DNA of 64,000 nt from Flavobacterium anhuiense (GTDB lineage Bacteria > Bacteroidota > Bacteroidia > Flavobacteriales > Flavobacteriaceae). Both the position numbers and the translations under genes were made by a program. Every line of letters begins with the position of its first letter. The first letter of the stretch is position 1. The stretch lies in NCBI RefSeq assembly GCF_004151235.1, contig NZ_JUIV01000008.1, positions 124,001-188,000 of the forward strand, given 5' to 3'. Below the pieces are notes generated by a model. It ran no database searches. It was not told where the DNA came from and was given only the letters and a program-made list of their open reading frames with translations. Positions 1 to 8,065 of the stretch are shown here, one piece after another.

Positions 1-825
1 TCATTTATGAAAGGCGAGGAACATACCCAACGAAAAAAGTGGGTTTACACCAGACAGCGTTTTGAAGACCGTTGGGGATTTATAAACGGAAAAACCACAG
101 TGGCTGATGTTATTTTAGAATTAAAGGAAAAGCATTATGATCCTGGAGCAAAAGAGCTTTTTAAAGGTATCTGTGAAAATGCTGAAGAAGGAAGTGTTGA
201 TATCAGTGACAGAGCACCATGGATGGAAGTAGCTGTTAATGAAGCTAAAATTTATGGTGGCAAAAAACAAAATTTAATACAAGATAGAGTAACAATGTAC
301 CATAAAGAAGGAGCTAGCTATCTAGGTAAAAAAGATGCCTGGTGTTCATCATTTGCATGCTGGTGTCTTGAAAATAGTAATCCTGATTATCCTTCACCCC
401 ATTCACCAGGATCTAGATCATTTATTAATAATAAAACGGTTGAAAAATGTGAAGTATTTTACGGTGCAATAGCTACATTTTCTGATTGTAATAAAAATGG
501 TATTGTTGAAAGCTCAGGACATGTAACTTTTGTTTATGGAAAAATAAATGGCACAGATAATTATGCCGTGTTAGGAGGAAACCAAAATAATATGATTAAA
601 GTTTCATCGTATGACTGTAGTGGAAACGTTTTCCACAGTCATTATAGTGCCAAGAAAAAAAGAGACGTATATAAAAAATTTATGGGTTTTTTCAAGCCTA
701 AGGGGTATCAAATAAAAACAACTGAAAAATTAACGGCATCAGATGTGTATTCAAATCCTGACGAAGCAAATAAATCAATAGGATTAAGTTCAATTAAAAC
801 TGTTAAAGGGGAGAAAGATGATTAA
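1..825 (+). CDS. TIGR02594-like NlpC/P60-type cell-wall hydrolase, C-terminal part
   Basis: The frame is open to the window edge. The first Met is at base 7 but may be internal, so the protein probably starts upstream. Counting from that Met, residues ~108-200 carry the landmarks of the TIGR02594/CHAP-like papain fold: a catalytic Cys in DAWCSSF (C113), a His in SGHVTFV (H172) and the GGNQNN segment (~191-195) that follows it in the family. Such domains cleave peptidoglycan peptides and occur in phage lysins and secreted antibacterial effectors. No signal peptide is visible in the part seen. The stop overlaps the next gene, a lipoprotein, by 8 bp. That order fits an effector with its periplasmic immunity protein; the effector role is inference because the N-terminus is missing. 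Confidence 0.72.
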   Translation, partial: SFMKGEEHTQRKKWVYTRQRFEDRWGFINGKTTVADVILELKEKHYDPGAKELFKGICENAEEGSVDISDRAPWMEVAVNEAKIYGGKKQNLIQDRVTMYHKEGASYLGKKDAWCSSFACWCLENSNPDYPSPHSPGSRSFINNKTVEKCEVFYGAIATFSDCNKNGIVESSGHVTFVYGKINGTDNYAVLGGNQNNMIKVSSYDCSGNVFHSHYSAKKKRDVYKKFMGFFKPKGYQIKTTEKLTASDVYSNPDEANKSIGLSSIKTVKGEKDD

Positions 826-2002
826 AAATGAAAAAAGTAAATTAACCAAACTAGGAATATTAATTTTTGTTTTGATTTATGGCTGTGCTAAAAAAAAAGA
901 AGAAAATATTCAAAATGAAAATAAAATTAATAAAGAGACTATGTTATATAATGATAATAACGATAAGATAAAATCAATTTTAATAAAGCAGGTTGATTCT
1001 GGAAGTGATGAAGTCTATGGTAGTTTTCAAGATTACAATAAAGATGATCTAGACGCTCTTGTTATAGTTGCGCAATCCATTTTGAAATCAAGTGGATACA
1101 AAATAGTAGATAACAAGAATTTTAATGATATTGTAAAAAAAGTATTTGGAAGAATAATTGATGATCATTCCATAAATGAATATTTAAAAATTGAAACATT
1201 TGCTGAAAATAAATGCGATAAAAGTTTGCAATACTACCCTTATGCTGCTGATGCACAATACTTATATGTCGTAAAAGGTAAATTCATTACAAACTTTTAC
1301 CCTCTTCCAACAATAATTGATTATTTAAAACTGTTTCCTGATGTTTCAAAATTTGAAAAAGAGGACATCATTATTGAAGATAAGATAGAGAATGTAAAAA
1401 CAAAAGCTTCTCAATGGAAAGATGATTTACAATATTTAGCTCAAACAAGAGAAAAAAATATCCAGATACTTATAAATCGCAACAAATATCTATTCAATGA
1501 TAACAAAGCAAGTTTGGTATGGCTAAAGTTTAACGATCAAGTTTTTCTGGAATCATTAGTTAAAATCTTTGGTTATGTTCAAGATAAAGATTTACTAAAA
1601 TGGGTTTTAGACCGAAACCTAAATGATGACGAATTCGATAAATTACTTTTTACCAAAACCTGCGATAACAAATACATTTTCCATAAAGAGATTTTTGAAG
1701 TAATGACTAAAGCAGACACTAAAAGCAAAGAAAAATATCTTCTTTATCTACGAGGAAAAACAGAACTTCCAAAAGTTGAAGATACAAGTTTCAGTGATAC
1801 GGCAAGAATTTATGGGCTCTATTGTTATTATGCGACAAAATTTACTCAAAGTATTGACAAAGGTTATGTTTATACCTTTTTCCCAAAATTAAATGATGAG
1901 AAATTTGAAGAAGAATTCAAAAGAAGTAACTACTACAACATTCCTGATTTTAAAAAATTATTCGATGATACTAAAAATGGTGGTATTGGTTTGCCTATGT
2001 AA
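818..2002 (+). CDS. Large lipoprotein, candidate immunity partner of the upstream hydrolase
   Basis: This 394-residue protein has a short basic N-terminus, a hydrophobic stretch and a lipobox-like LIYGCAKKK, so it is a predicted lipoprotein facing the periplasm or anchored in the outer membrane. The mature part is Lys/Glu-rich and mostly helical, and I recognise no domain. The ATG lies inside the last codons of the hydrolase gene (8-bp overlap) behind a purine-rich AAAGGGGAGAAAG, which implies translational coupling. Tight coupling of a secreted or exported wall hydrolase to a lipoprotein is what effector/immunity pairs look like, but the protein is larger than typical immunity proteins, so it could be an accessory factor instead. 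Confidence 0.7.
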   Translation: MIKNEKSKLTKLGILIFVLIYGCAKKKEENIQNENKINKETMLYNDNNDKIKSILIKQVDSGSDEVYGSFQDYNKDDLDALVIVAQSILKSSGYKIVDNKNFNDIVKKVFGRIIDDHSINEYLKIETFAENKCDKSLQYYPYAADAQYLYVVKGKFITNFYPLPTIIDYLKLFPDVSKFEKEDIIIEDKIENVKTKASQWKDDLQYLAQTREKNIQILINRNKYLFNDNKASLVWLKFNDQVFLESLVKIFGYVQDKDLLKWVLDRNLNDDEFDKLLFTKTCDNKYIFHKEIFEVMTKADTKSKEKYLLYLRGKTELPKVEDTSFSDTARIYGLYCYYATKFTQSIDKGYVYTFFPKLNDEKFEEEFKRSNYYNIPDFKKLFDDTKNGGIGLPM

Positions 2003-2067
2003 ATGAAGCTAATTAAAACAAAGAAAAAAGATTACTTTTCCTACTTATTAAAACTAGTCTTTTTTAA

Positions 2068-2075
2068 TATATTTG
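2068..2075 (+). promoter_or_regulatory. -7 promoter box (TATATTTG)
   Basis: An exact match to the Bacteroidota housekeeping -7 consensus TAnnTTTG, 22 nt before the ATG of the 37-codon ORF. No clear -33 TTG is seen. Confidence 0.6.
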
Positions 2076-2097
2076 CACTTCCTAAAAATTAAGAATT

Positions 2098-2211
2098 ATG
2101 ATCACAGAAAAAAAGTTTGCCCGTGTGGTATGGTGGCGGTATTGGAAACAACTGCAACGCGTTCTTAACTGCGTAGGACACCTAACCTACGCGGGTTTTA
2201 TATTTCCCTAA
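2098..2211 (+). CDS. Trp-rich 37-residue small ORF
   Basis: The ORF has 37 codons and a stop, beginning MITEKKFARVVWWRYWKQLQ and ending in GFIFP. It has three Trp within five residues, is basic, and I recognise no family. Two things support translation. A consensus promoter box sits 22 nt upstream. The bases before its ATG (CCTAAAAATTAAGAATT) closely match those before the next gene's ATG (CCTAAAAGTTAAGATT), as if the leader were duplicated. Its last third overlaps a terminator-like hairpin, so it could be a leader peptide or a structured leader RNA rather than a functional protein. Confidence 0.4.
   Translation: MITEKKFARVVWWRYWKQLQRVLNCVGHLTYAGFIFP
2171..2200 (+). promoter_or_regulatory. 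Hairpin with T-rich tail between the two small ORFs
   Basis: A perfect 7-bp stem, GCGTAGG/CCTACGC (2171-2177 with 2186-2192), with an 8-nt loop is followed by GGGTTTTATATTT. It lies inside the 37-codon ORF and just upstream of the 76-residue gene, so it could act as a leaky terminator or attenuator. Confidence 0.4.
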
Positions 2212-2222
2212 AAGTTAAGATT

Positions 2223-2453
2223 ATGAGCACCAAAACCCTTTCAAAAGAAGCCGAAATCAGGCTGATGAATTTCTTCAACGACAGAATTGATGCGCAGTCT
2301 ATGGCGAAAGCATTAAGACAGGTCAATTTTACTCTCGCACTAAACGTGATGAGCGAACAAGAAAACATCCAGCAAGAAACCAAATTAAGAGATAGTTTCT
2401 ATTGGCTCAATGAACTAGCTGAAACTTTAAATCCATATTTGGATGTAAATTAA
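2223..2453 (+). CDS. Small cytoplasmic protein of unknown function (76 aa)
   Basis: A 76-residue acidic, mostly helical protein beginning MSTKTLSKEAEIRLMNFFND. It has no signal peptide, membrane segment or motif I recognise. It starts 11 nt after the 37-codon ORF stops and shares a near-identical leader with it, so the two probably form one transcript from the 2068 promoter. A strong terminator follows at once. The opposite-strand reading frame here is a shadow. Confidence 0.65.
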   Translation: MSTKTLSKEAEIRLMNFFNDRIDAQSMAKALRQVNFTLALNVMSEQENIQQETKLRDSFYWLNELAETLNPYLDVN

Positions 2454-2465
2454 AGCTATAAAAAG

Positions 2466-2500
2466 AAAACGCCCAATATTCGAGATATTGGGCGTTTTTT
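2466..2500. terminator. Bidirectional terminator between the 76-aa gene and lgt
   Basis: Stem AAAACGCCCAATAT pairs perfectly with ATATTGGGCGTTTT around a 5-nt loop, with T-runs on both strands. It lies between convergent genes. Confidence 0.85.
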
Positions 2501-2516
2501 ATGAATTGAAATGTTT

Positions 2517-3449
2517 TTATGATTCTGCTAAAGGATTTCTCTGTGCTCTAATGACAAAGAAAAGACCAATAATAATAAATGGTATGCTTAACCATTGTCC
2601 TGTTGAAAACAAGCCTAATTCGCTCTCAAAACCGCCTTGGCTTTCTTTTACAAACTCTACAATGAAACGAACAACAAATAAAAGAACTAAAAACAATCCG
2701 AATAAAAGTCCAGATTTAAGTCTTGCATTTGTTTTCCAGTATAAAAAGTATAAGATAGCAAAAACAAAAACGTAACAAATTGCTTCGTATAATTGAGTAG
2801 GATGTCTCGAAGGCACTTCGGCTAATATGTTTGCAAATCTTGGATCTGAAACGATTGCATTATATGCTTCTTTTGGATCTGCTATTCCTGTTTTTTGTAC
2901 AGCTTCGGCTTTGCTGAATTTATCGTGAAGAAAACGGATTCCGAATGCAGAATTTGTTTCGTGACCAATAATTTCTGAGTTAAAGAAGTTTCCTAAACGA
3001 ACAAATATTGCACCGCTTGCAACAGGAATTACAACACGATCTAAAATCCATAATAACGGACGTTTTAATATTTTTTTACTGTAGTAGTACATCGCAATAA
3101 TGATTGCAATAGCTGCTCCATGACTAGCTAATCCTTGGAAACCTGTAAATTGAAATTCTGGTTCAAATCTAAATGGAAGGAAAATTTCAAGTAAATGATT
3201 TCTGAAATATTCCCAATCGTAAAAGAAAACATGGCCTAAACGCGCACCGATTAAAGTAGCTAAAACTGTCCAAACAAATAGAGAATCTAGTTTTTCAATC
3301 GATTCGTTTTCTCTTTCGAACATCTTTTTCATTAGGAACCATCCTAAACCAAAAGCAATTACAAACATTAAGCTGTAATAGCGAATCATAAAAAATCCTA
3401 AGTTGATTCCCTCAGAAGGATTCCAAACTAAATTTAAGGCGTGTGTCAT
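2517..3449 (-). CDS. lgt: Prolipoprotein diacylglyceryl transferase
   Basis: Transfers diacylglycerol from phosphatidylglycerol to the lipobox Cys of prelipoproteins, the first step of lipoprotein maturation at the inner membrane. The 310-residue protein is polytopic (about seven membrane segments). It has the Lgt landmarks: the N-terminal RYYSLMF region, TLIGARLGHVFFYDW (~90-105), FQGLASHGAAIA (~130) and the signature VRLGNFFNSEIIG (~150-165), and C-terminally SRHPTQLYEA. Length and order are normal for Flavobacteriaceae. It is followed on the minus strand only by the shared terminator, and yidD lies upstream. The many predicted lipoproteins in this window depend on this enzyme. Confidence 0.97.
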   Translation of the reverse strand: MTHALNLVWNPSEGINLGFFMIRYYSLMFVIAFGLGWFLMKKMFERENESIEKLDSLFVWTVLATLIGARLGHVFFYDWEYFRNHLLEIFLPFRFEPEFQFTGFQGLASHGAAIAIIIAMYYYSKKILKRPLLWILDRVVIPVASGAIFVRLGNFFNSEIIGHETNSAFGIRFLHDKFSKAEAVQKTGIADPKEAYNAIVSDPRFANILAEVPSRHPTQLYEAICYVFVFAILYFLYWKTNARLKSGLLFGLFLVLLFVVRFIVEFVKESQGGFESELGLFSTGQWLSIPFIIIGLFFVIRAQRNPLAES

Positions 3450-3514
3450 GTATAAATGTTTTTATTATAGCTGTAAAAATAAATATTTAATGTAAAGTAC
3501 CGCTTTCTAAAAAG

Positions 3515-3763
3515 TTAATGTTTGTGGTTGCATTTCTTTTCTGGTACAGGATCGTAACCGCTTCTTCCCCAAGGATGACAGCTTAAAATACGTTTGATGC
3601 CTAAAAATCCGCCATAAAATAATCCATGAATTTGCAATGCCTGAATCATATATGTCGAACAAGTGGGCTCAAATCTGCAAGCAGCGGGTGTAAACGGTGA
3701 AATGGCAGTCTGATAAAAACGGACTAACAATACAAACGGATATATTAGGATTTTTGAAAACAT
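3515..3763 (-). CDS. yidD: Membrane protein insertion efficiency factor YidD
   Basis: A small (82 aa) membrane-associated protein that assists YidC-dependent insertion of inner-membrane proteins. It shows the complete family pattern: N-terminal amphipathic [15 protein letters not shown], then [15 protein letters not shown], then [21 protein letters not shown]. The three conserved Cys (CRFEPTC and the later CHPW) are present. It lies between lgt and cysS on the same strand with a 65-bp gap to lgt, so co-transcription is possible. Confidence 0.96.
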   Translation of the reverse strand: MFSKILIYPFVLLVRFYQTAISPFTPAACRFEPTCSTYMIQALQIHGLFYGGFLGIKRILSCHPWGRSGYDPVPEKKCNHKH

Positions 3764-3784
3764 ATTTTTTGTACCAGTTAGTTT

Positions 3785-3862
3785 AGTGTTCAGTTTTTCA
3801 GTTTGTAGTATTCATTAGGTTCAAAGTTTGAATCTGAACACTAAAAAACTGAACGCTGACCA
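3785..3862. repeat. Word-repeat inverted pair (TTCAGTTT family)
   Basis: TAGTGTTCAGTTTTTCAGTTT on the left and AACACTAAAAAACTGAACG on the right form imperfect inverted copies of a roughly 8-nt word. They lie just beyond the 3' end of cysS and before yidD. Possible hairpin or terminator. Confidence 0.5.
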
Positions 3863-3869
3863 CTTTTTT

Positions 3870-5351
3870 TTATTGTATGCTAAAAGTAGTTCCTTCTTTT
3901 CCGTCTTTAAGCTGAATTCCTAAAGCGATTAATTGATCACGAATCTGGTCAGAAAGAGCAAAGTTTTTATCTGCTCTGGCTTGATTTCTCATTGCGATAA
4001 GCATGTTTACCACGCCGTCTAATTTATCGCTATCGCCATCAGCAGTTTTATCGTCATTAAGTCCTAAAACGTCATATACAAAAGCATTTACGGCTTTTTT
4101 GAAATCGGCTAAATCATCAGCAGAAATCGTTTCTTTGCCATCTTTTAATAAATTGATGTAACGAACGGCTTCAAACAATTGTGCAATCAAAATTGGCGTA
4201 TTGAAATCATCATTCATTGCATCATAGCAAAGCTGTTTCCAAGCTGCAAAATCTATAGAGCTAGAATTTCCTGCAGTAATATTTGGTAAAGCATCTAGTG
4301 CTTCCATTAATCTTTTGTATCCTTTTTCAGCTGCAACAATAGCATCATCAGAAAAATCTAAGATGCTTCTGTAATGTGCTTGAAGCATGAAAAAACGAGT
4401 TACTGAAGCAGAAAATGGTTTGCTTAAAATGTTGTTGTCTCCACTAAGAATTTCGCCTGGAAGAATATTATTTCCAGTCGATTTTGCCATTTTCTTTCCG
4501 TTCAGCGTAAGCATGTTGGCGTGCATCCAGTAATTTACGGGTGCCTGACCAGTGCAAGCCTCGTTTTGAGCGATTTCGCACTCGTGGTGAGGGAATTTTA
4601 AATCCATTCCACCTCCATGAATGTCAAAATGATTTCCAAGATATTTGGTGCTCATTGCAGTACATTCAAGATGCCATCCTGGGAAACCATCGCTCCAAGG
4701 TGATGGCCATCTCATGATATGTTCTGGCTCTGCTTTTTTCCACAACGCAAAATCTTGTGGATTTCTCTTGTCAGATTGTCCGTCAAGATCACGAGTATTT
4801 GCCAGCATATCATCGATATTTCTACCGCTTAAAATACCGTAATTATTGGTTTCGTTATATTTTACTACATCAAAATAAACAGATCCATTAGCAACGTAAG
4901 CGATACCTTTATCGATAATTTTTTTAATAATTTCAATCTGCTCAATAATATGTCCTGTAGCTGTAGGCTCGATGCTTGGCGGTAAAAAGTTGAACGCTTT
5001 TAAGATGTTATGAAAATCTACAGTATAACGCTGTACTACTTCCATTGGTTCCAATTGCTCTAAGCGTGCTTTTTTAGCAATTTTATCTTCACCTTCATCC
5101 ACATCGTCTACGATATGTCCAACATCGGTAATATTTCGAACATAACGAACTTTATAATCTAAATGCAGAAAATACCTGAAAATTACGTCAAAAGACATAA
5201 AAGTTCTCACGTTTCCTAAGTGAACATTACTATATACGGTAGGTCCACAAACATACATTCCAACGTTTCCTTCATGGATTGGTTTGAAATCTTCTTTTTC
5301 GCCAGAAAGCGAATTGTATATTTTTAAAGGCTGACTGCTATATAGTGGCAT
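3870..5351 (-). CDS. cysS: Cysteine--tRNA ligase
   Basis: Class I aminoacyl-tRNA synthetase that charges tRNA-Cys. Of 493 residues, the N-terminal Rossmann domain has the zinc-binding [13 protein letters not shown] (Cys plus the HLGN form of HIGH, ~34-46). The second zinc set is seen in WHLECTAMS and [11 protein letters not shown], and the KMSKS loop is [10 protein letters not shown] (~290). The C-terminal helical domain is complete. The start [15 protein letters not shown] is normal for the phylum. A word-repeat array and the four-helix-bundle gene lie upstream. Confidence 0.98.
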   Translation of the reverse strand: MPLYSSQPLKIYNSLSGEKEDFKPIHEGNVGMYVCGPTVYSNVHLGNVRTFMSFDVIFRYFLHLDYKVRYVRNITDVGHIVDDVDEGEDKIAKKARLEQLEPMEVVQRYTVDFHNILKAFNFLPPSIEPTATGHIIEQIEIIKKIIDKGIAYVANGSVYFDVVKYNETNNYGILSGRNIDDMLANTRDLDGQSDKRNPQDFALWKKAEPEHIMRWPSPWSDGFPGWHLECTAMSTKYLGNHFDIHGGGMDLKFPHHECEIAQNEACTGQAPVNYWMHANMLTLNGKKMAKSTGNNILPGEILSGDNNILSKPFSASVTRFFMLQAHYRSILDFSDDAIVAAEKGYKRLMEALDALPNITAGNSSSIDFAAWKQLCYDAMNDDFNTPILIAQLFEAVRYINLLKDGKETISADDLADFKKAVNAFVYDVLGLNDDKTADGDSDKLDGVVNMLIAMRNQARADKNFALSDQIRDQLIALGIQLKDGKEGTTFSIQ

Positions 5352-5360
5352 AGTATTTTT

Positions 5361-5404
5361 GTTTAATCGTTTAATCGTTTAACCGTTAATTTTGTTTAAT
5401 TCGG
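5361..5404. repeat. GTTTAATC word array, left flank of the four-helix-bundle gene
   Basis: Successive 8-nt words GTTTAATC, GTTTAATC, GTTTAACC, then degenerate copies. A second array in the same orientation lies on the other side of the four-helix-bundle gene (5789-5818), followed by an inverted array (5830-5863). Confidence 0.7.
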
Positions 5405-5414
5405 ATTGTCGGAT

Positions 5415-5780
5415 TTATTGTTGTGAAAGATAATATTTTTTTAGATTATTTATTTGATTACAAATTTTTTCAATTTTTTCTCTTGATGCTACATAATCTG
5501 TTTCTGAAACATAATTTAAATCTTTTGAAATGATTAAATGATTTAAAGTTTCCATTGCAGATGAATAAGAAATCGTTAAAAAATGAGCTTTGTCCTTACT
5601 TGTATTTCTTGAAGTTCCTTCAGCAATATTTGTTGCAATTGAAGATGCACTTCTTTTTATTTGAGATGTTATTCCGAATAATTCATTTGATGGAAATTTA
5701 CTAGTCAATTTATAAATATCCAAAATAAACATTCTTGCATTTTGCCACACATCAAGTTTCTCAAAAGAAAAAATGTACAT
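5415..5780 (-). CDS. Four helix bundle protein (S23/IVS family)
   Basis: A 121-residue protein of the TIGR02436 / 23S rRNA intervening-sequence-protein family. It shows the hallmark pattern: FEKLDVWQNARMFILDIYKLT at the N-terminus, FPSNELFGITSQIKRSASSIATNIAEG in the middle, then SSAMETLNHLIIS. Members were first found inside 23S rRNA insertions but also occur as free-standing genes; this one is free-standing between cysS and folE. Biochemical function is unknown, with a pentameric bundle and nucleic-acid binding suggested in the literature. Direct copies of the GTTTAATC word array bracket the gene, as if it were a mobile cassette, but no terminal inverted repeats or transposase are present. 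Confidence 0.93.
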   Translation of the reverse strand: MYIFSFEKLDVWQNARMFILDIYKLTSKFPSNELFGITSQIKRSASSIATNIAEGTSRNTSKDKAHFLTISYSSAMETLNHLIISKDLNYVSETDYVASREKIEKICNQINNLKKYYLSQQ

Positions 5781-5788
5781 GTTTTTTA

Positions 5789-5863
5789 GTTTAATCGTTT
5801 AACCGTTTATTTGTTCAGTTGTTTTTTTTCGATTAAACGATTAAACAAATAAACGATTAACCC
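5789..5863. repeat. GTTTAATC word arrays, direct then inverted, after folE
   Basis: A forward array (5789-5818) is followed by an inverted array (5830-5863, CGATTAAACGATTAAAC and onward), so the RNA could fold into a hairpin. The right edge lies 6 nt beyond the folE stop codon on the minus strand. Confidence 0.7.
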
Positions 5864-5869
5864 AAATAT

Positions 5870-6541
5870 TTAGAACTGAGTATCTAACTTAATGTAGTCA
5901 AGGAATTCTCTCTTCGTTTGAGCGTCTTTGAATTTTCCTCCGAACTCAGAAGTTACTGTGCTGCTTTCGATATCTTTAATTCCGCGTGAGTTTACGCAAA
6001 GGTGTTTTGCATCAATAACGCAGGCTACATCTTCTGTTCCTAAAGCTTTTTGAAGCTCTTGAACAATCTGCATAGTTAGACGCTCCTGTACTTGAGGTCT
6101 TTTTGCATAATACTCTACGATACGGTTCATTTTTGATAAACCGATAACGCGTCCGCTTGAGATATAAGCAACGTGAGCACGCCCGATAATTGGCAGTAAA
6201 TGGTGCTCGCAAGTAGAATACACCGTGATGTTTTTTTCTACAAGCATTTCGCCATATTTGTAATTATTGTCAAAAGTAGAAGCTTTTGGCTGTTTTGCAG
6301 GGTTAAGACCTCCAAAAATTTCTTTTACAAACATCTTTGCAACTCGGTTTGGAGTTCCTTTAATGCTGTCATCTGTCAAATCCATTCCTAAAGTTTGCAG
6401 GATGTTTTCGACATCTTTTTTAATTTTTTCTATTTTTTCTTCATCAGTGATGTCAAAAGCATCCGCTCTTAGAGGGTTTTTTGCATTACTGCTGAAATGA
6501 CTGTCACCTATTTCGTCTAAAAATTCTTCGTTATTTATCAT
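5870..6541 (-). CDS. folE: GTP cyclohydrolase I
   Basis: Converts GTP to dihydroneopterin triphosphate, the first step of tetrahydrofolate synthesis. The protein has 223 residues. The zinc ligands are visible in TCEHHLLPIIGRAHVAY (Cys and His) and in the later DAKHLCVNSRG (Cys). The core GLSKMNRIVEYYAKRPQVQERLT is intact, so it is a canonical type IA enzyme. The N-terminal ~30 residues are a variable Flavobacterium-type extension. It is probably transcribed separately from cysS, since repeat arrays and the four-helix-bundle gene intervene. Confidence 0.97.
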   Translation of the reverse strand: MINNEEFLDEIGDSHFSSNAKNPLRADAFDITDEEKIEKIKKDVENILQTLGMDLTDDSIKGTPNRVAKMFVKEIFGGLNPAKQPKASTFDNNYKYGEMLVEKNITVYSTCEHHLLPIIGRAHVAYISSGRVIGLSKMNRIVEYYAKRPQVQERLTMQIVQELQKALGTEDVACVIDAKHLCVNSRGIKDIESSTVTSEFGGKFKDAQTKREFLDYIKLDTQF

Positions 6542-6687
6542 TAAGAACTACTATTATAATGTGGTATATCTTTTTAAGGCGGTAAAGATAATTAATAAAT
6601 GGGAAACCTTTTCTATGGTTTTTAGGATTTAATTACTCGTTTTTGGATATAATTTAAAATTTGAAGAGAAATACTGTTATTAGAAAC

Positions 6688-6718
6688 AAAAAAGACAATA
6701 ACGAAAAACGTTATTGCC
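6688..6718 (-). terminator. Terminator after the aminotransferase gene
   Basis: Stem GACAATAACG/CGTTATTGCC around five A's, with a T-run on the minus strand, 28 bp past the aminotransferase stop. Confidence 0.8.
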
Positions 6719-6745
6719 TTTTCAAAGTGTATTATAATGAATTGA

Positions 6746-7942
6746 TTATCTGTCATTGTAAACTATTAAAGCTTCCTTTAAGATATTTACTGCTGTAATC
6801 AAATCTTTTTTGTTCAACACATAAGCAATACGAACCTGATTTAATCCCATTCCAGGTGTCGAGTAGAAACCTTTAGCTGGAGCAATCATTACCGTTTCGC
6901 CATTTAAATCATAGCTTTCAAGAAGCCATTGTGCAAAATCGTCTGAATCTTCTATAGGAAGTTCGGCAATACAATAAAAAGCGCCTTTTGGTTTTGTAAC
7001 CACAACTCCTTCAATCTTGTTTAATTCAGCAATTAATGTATTGCGACGTTCTTTATATTCACCAATTACTTCGTCAAAATAACTCTGTGGAGTGTCTATC
7101 GCAGCTTCACAAGCAATCTGCTCAATAGTTGGCGGACTCAAACGCGCTTGAGCAAACTTCATTACGGTTGCCAAGACGTCTTTGTTTTTTGTCACCAGAC
7201 AGCCAATTCTTGCTCCGCACATACTGTAACGTTTGGACACAGAATCGACCATGATTACATTTTGCTGTACATCTTCTAGATTCATTACAGAAAAATGAAC
7301 ATCATCTCCATCATATAAAAATTCACGGTACACTTCATCAGCGATTAAGTATAAATCGTGTTTTTTAATTAAGTGAGCTAATTGTTTAATTTCGGCTTCA
7401 GAGTATAAATATCCAGTCGGATTTCCAGGGTTGCAAATCAGAATGGCTTTTGTTCTTGGTGTTATTAGTTTTTCAACTTCATCAATGCTTGGCAAAGCAA
7501 ACCCAGTTTCGATAGTAGAAACAAGAGGCACTACAGTTGCACTTGTCGAAGAAGCAAACGCGTGATAATTAGCATAAAAAGGTTCCGGGATAATGATTTC
7601 ATCTCCAGGATCTGTAATTGTGGCCAGTGCAAAAAGTAAGGCTTCAGAACCACCAGTAGTTACAATGATGTCTTCTGTGTTAACGTTTACATTTTGGCGC
7701 TGGTAAAAATGAGCTAATTTTTTTCTATAGCTTTCATATCCGGCAGACGGACTGTATTCTATAATACTCAAATCAATATTTTTTACCGCCTCGATGGCCA
7801 CTTCCGGTGTCTTGATATCCGGTTGACCAATGTTTAAGTGATACACCTTGTGTCCTTTTTTCTTTGCTAAATCAGCAAAAGGAGCCAGCTTGCGTATCGG
7901 AGATTCGGGCATGTTTCTTCCCTTGTGTGAAATTGTCGGCAT
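6746..7942 (-). CDS. Class I/II PLP-dependent aminotransferase
   Basis: A 398-residue fold-type I aminotransferase of the aspartate aminotransferase superfamily (AspC/AAT-Ib-like). Visible landmarks are the Gly/Ser phosphate-loop region TTGGSEALLFALAT, the CNPGNPTGYLYSE motif, the cofactor-facing IADEVYREFLYDG, and the PLP lysine in DSVSKRYSMCGARIGCLV. The substrate cannot be assigned from sequence alone; aspartate or aromatic donors are typical of this clade. It has no signal peptide and no operon partner, with an aspartyl protease divergently placed upstream. Confidence 0.93.
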   Translation of the reverse strand: MPTISHKGRNMPESPIRKLAPFADLAKKKGHKVYHLNIGQPDIKTPEVAIEAVKNIDLSIIEYSPSAGYESYRKKLAHFYQRQNVNVNTEDIIVTTGGSEALLFALATITDPGDEIIIPEPFYANYHAFASSTSATVVPLVSTIETGFALPSIDEVEKLITPRTKAILICNPGNPTGYLYSEAEIKQLAHLIKKHDLYLIADEVYREFLYDGDDVHFSVMNLEDVQQNVIMVDSVSKRYSMCGARIGCLVTKNKDVLATVMKFAQARLSPPTIEQIACEAAIDTPQSYFDEVIGEYKERRNTLIAELNKIEGVVVTKPKGAFYCIAELPIEDSDDFAQWLLESYDLNGETVMIAPAKGFYSTPGMGLNQVRIAYVLNKKDLITAVNILKEALIVYNDR

Positions 7943-8065
7943 GAGTATAAATTATTGAAGTGCAAATTTGCATTTTTTTTTCCAATTTAACGTAAACAAT
8001 ACGGGGACTTGCAAAAATGTAACAATAATAAATATATTTACTAATTTTATAATAAAATATTGTCA

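Noticed and set aside
2098..2211. tRNA-like or retron-like RNA in the small-gene leader
   Set aside because: The GCGTAGG hairpin has no cloverleaf arms or acceptor, and no reverse transcriptase is near.
2488..2775. 95-codon plus-strand ORF
   Set aside because: Shadow of lgt, whose family motifs are unambiguous.
8060..8065. TTG start for the aspartyl-protease gene
   Set aside because: The ATG two codons later gives the same signal peptide with a standard start.
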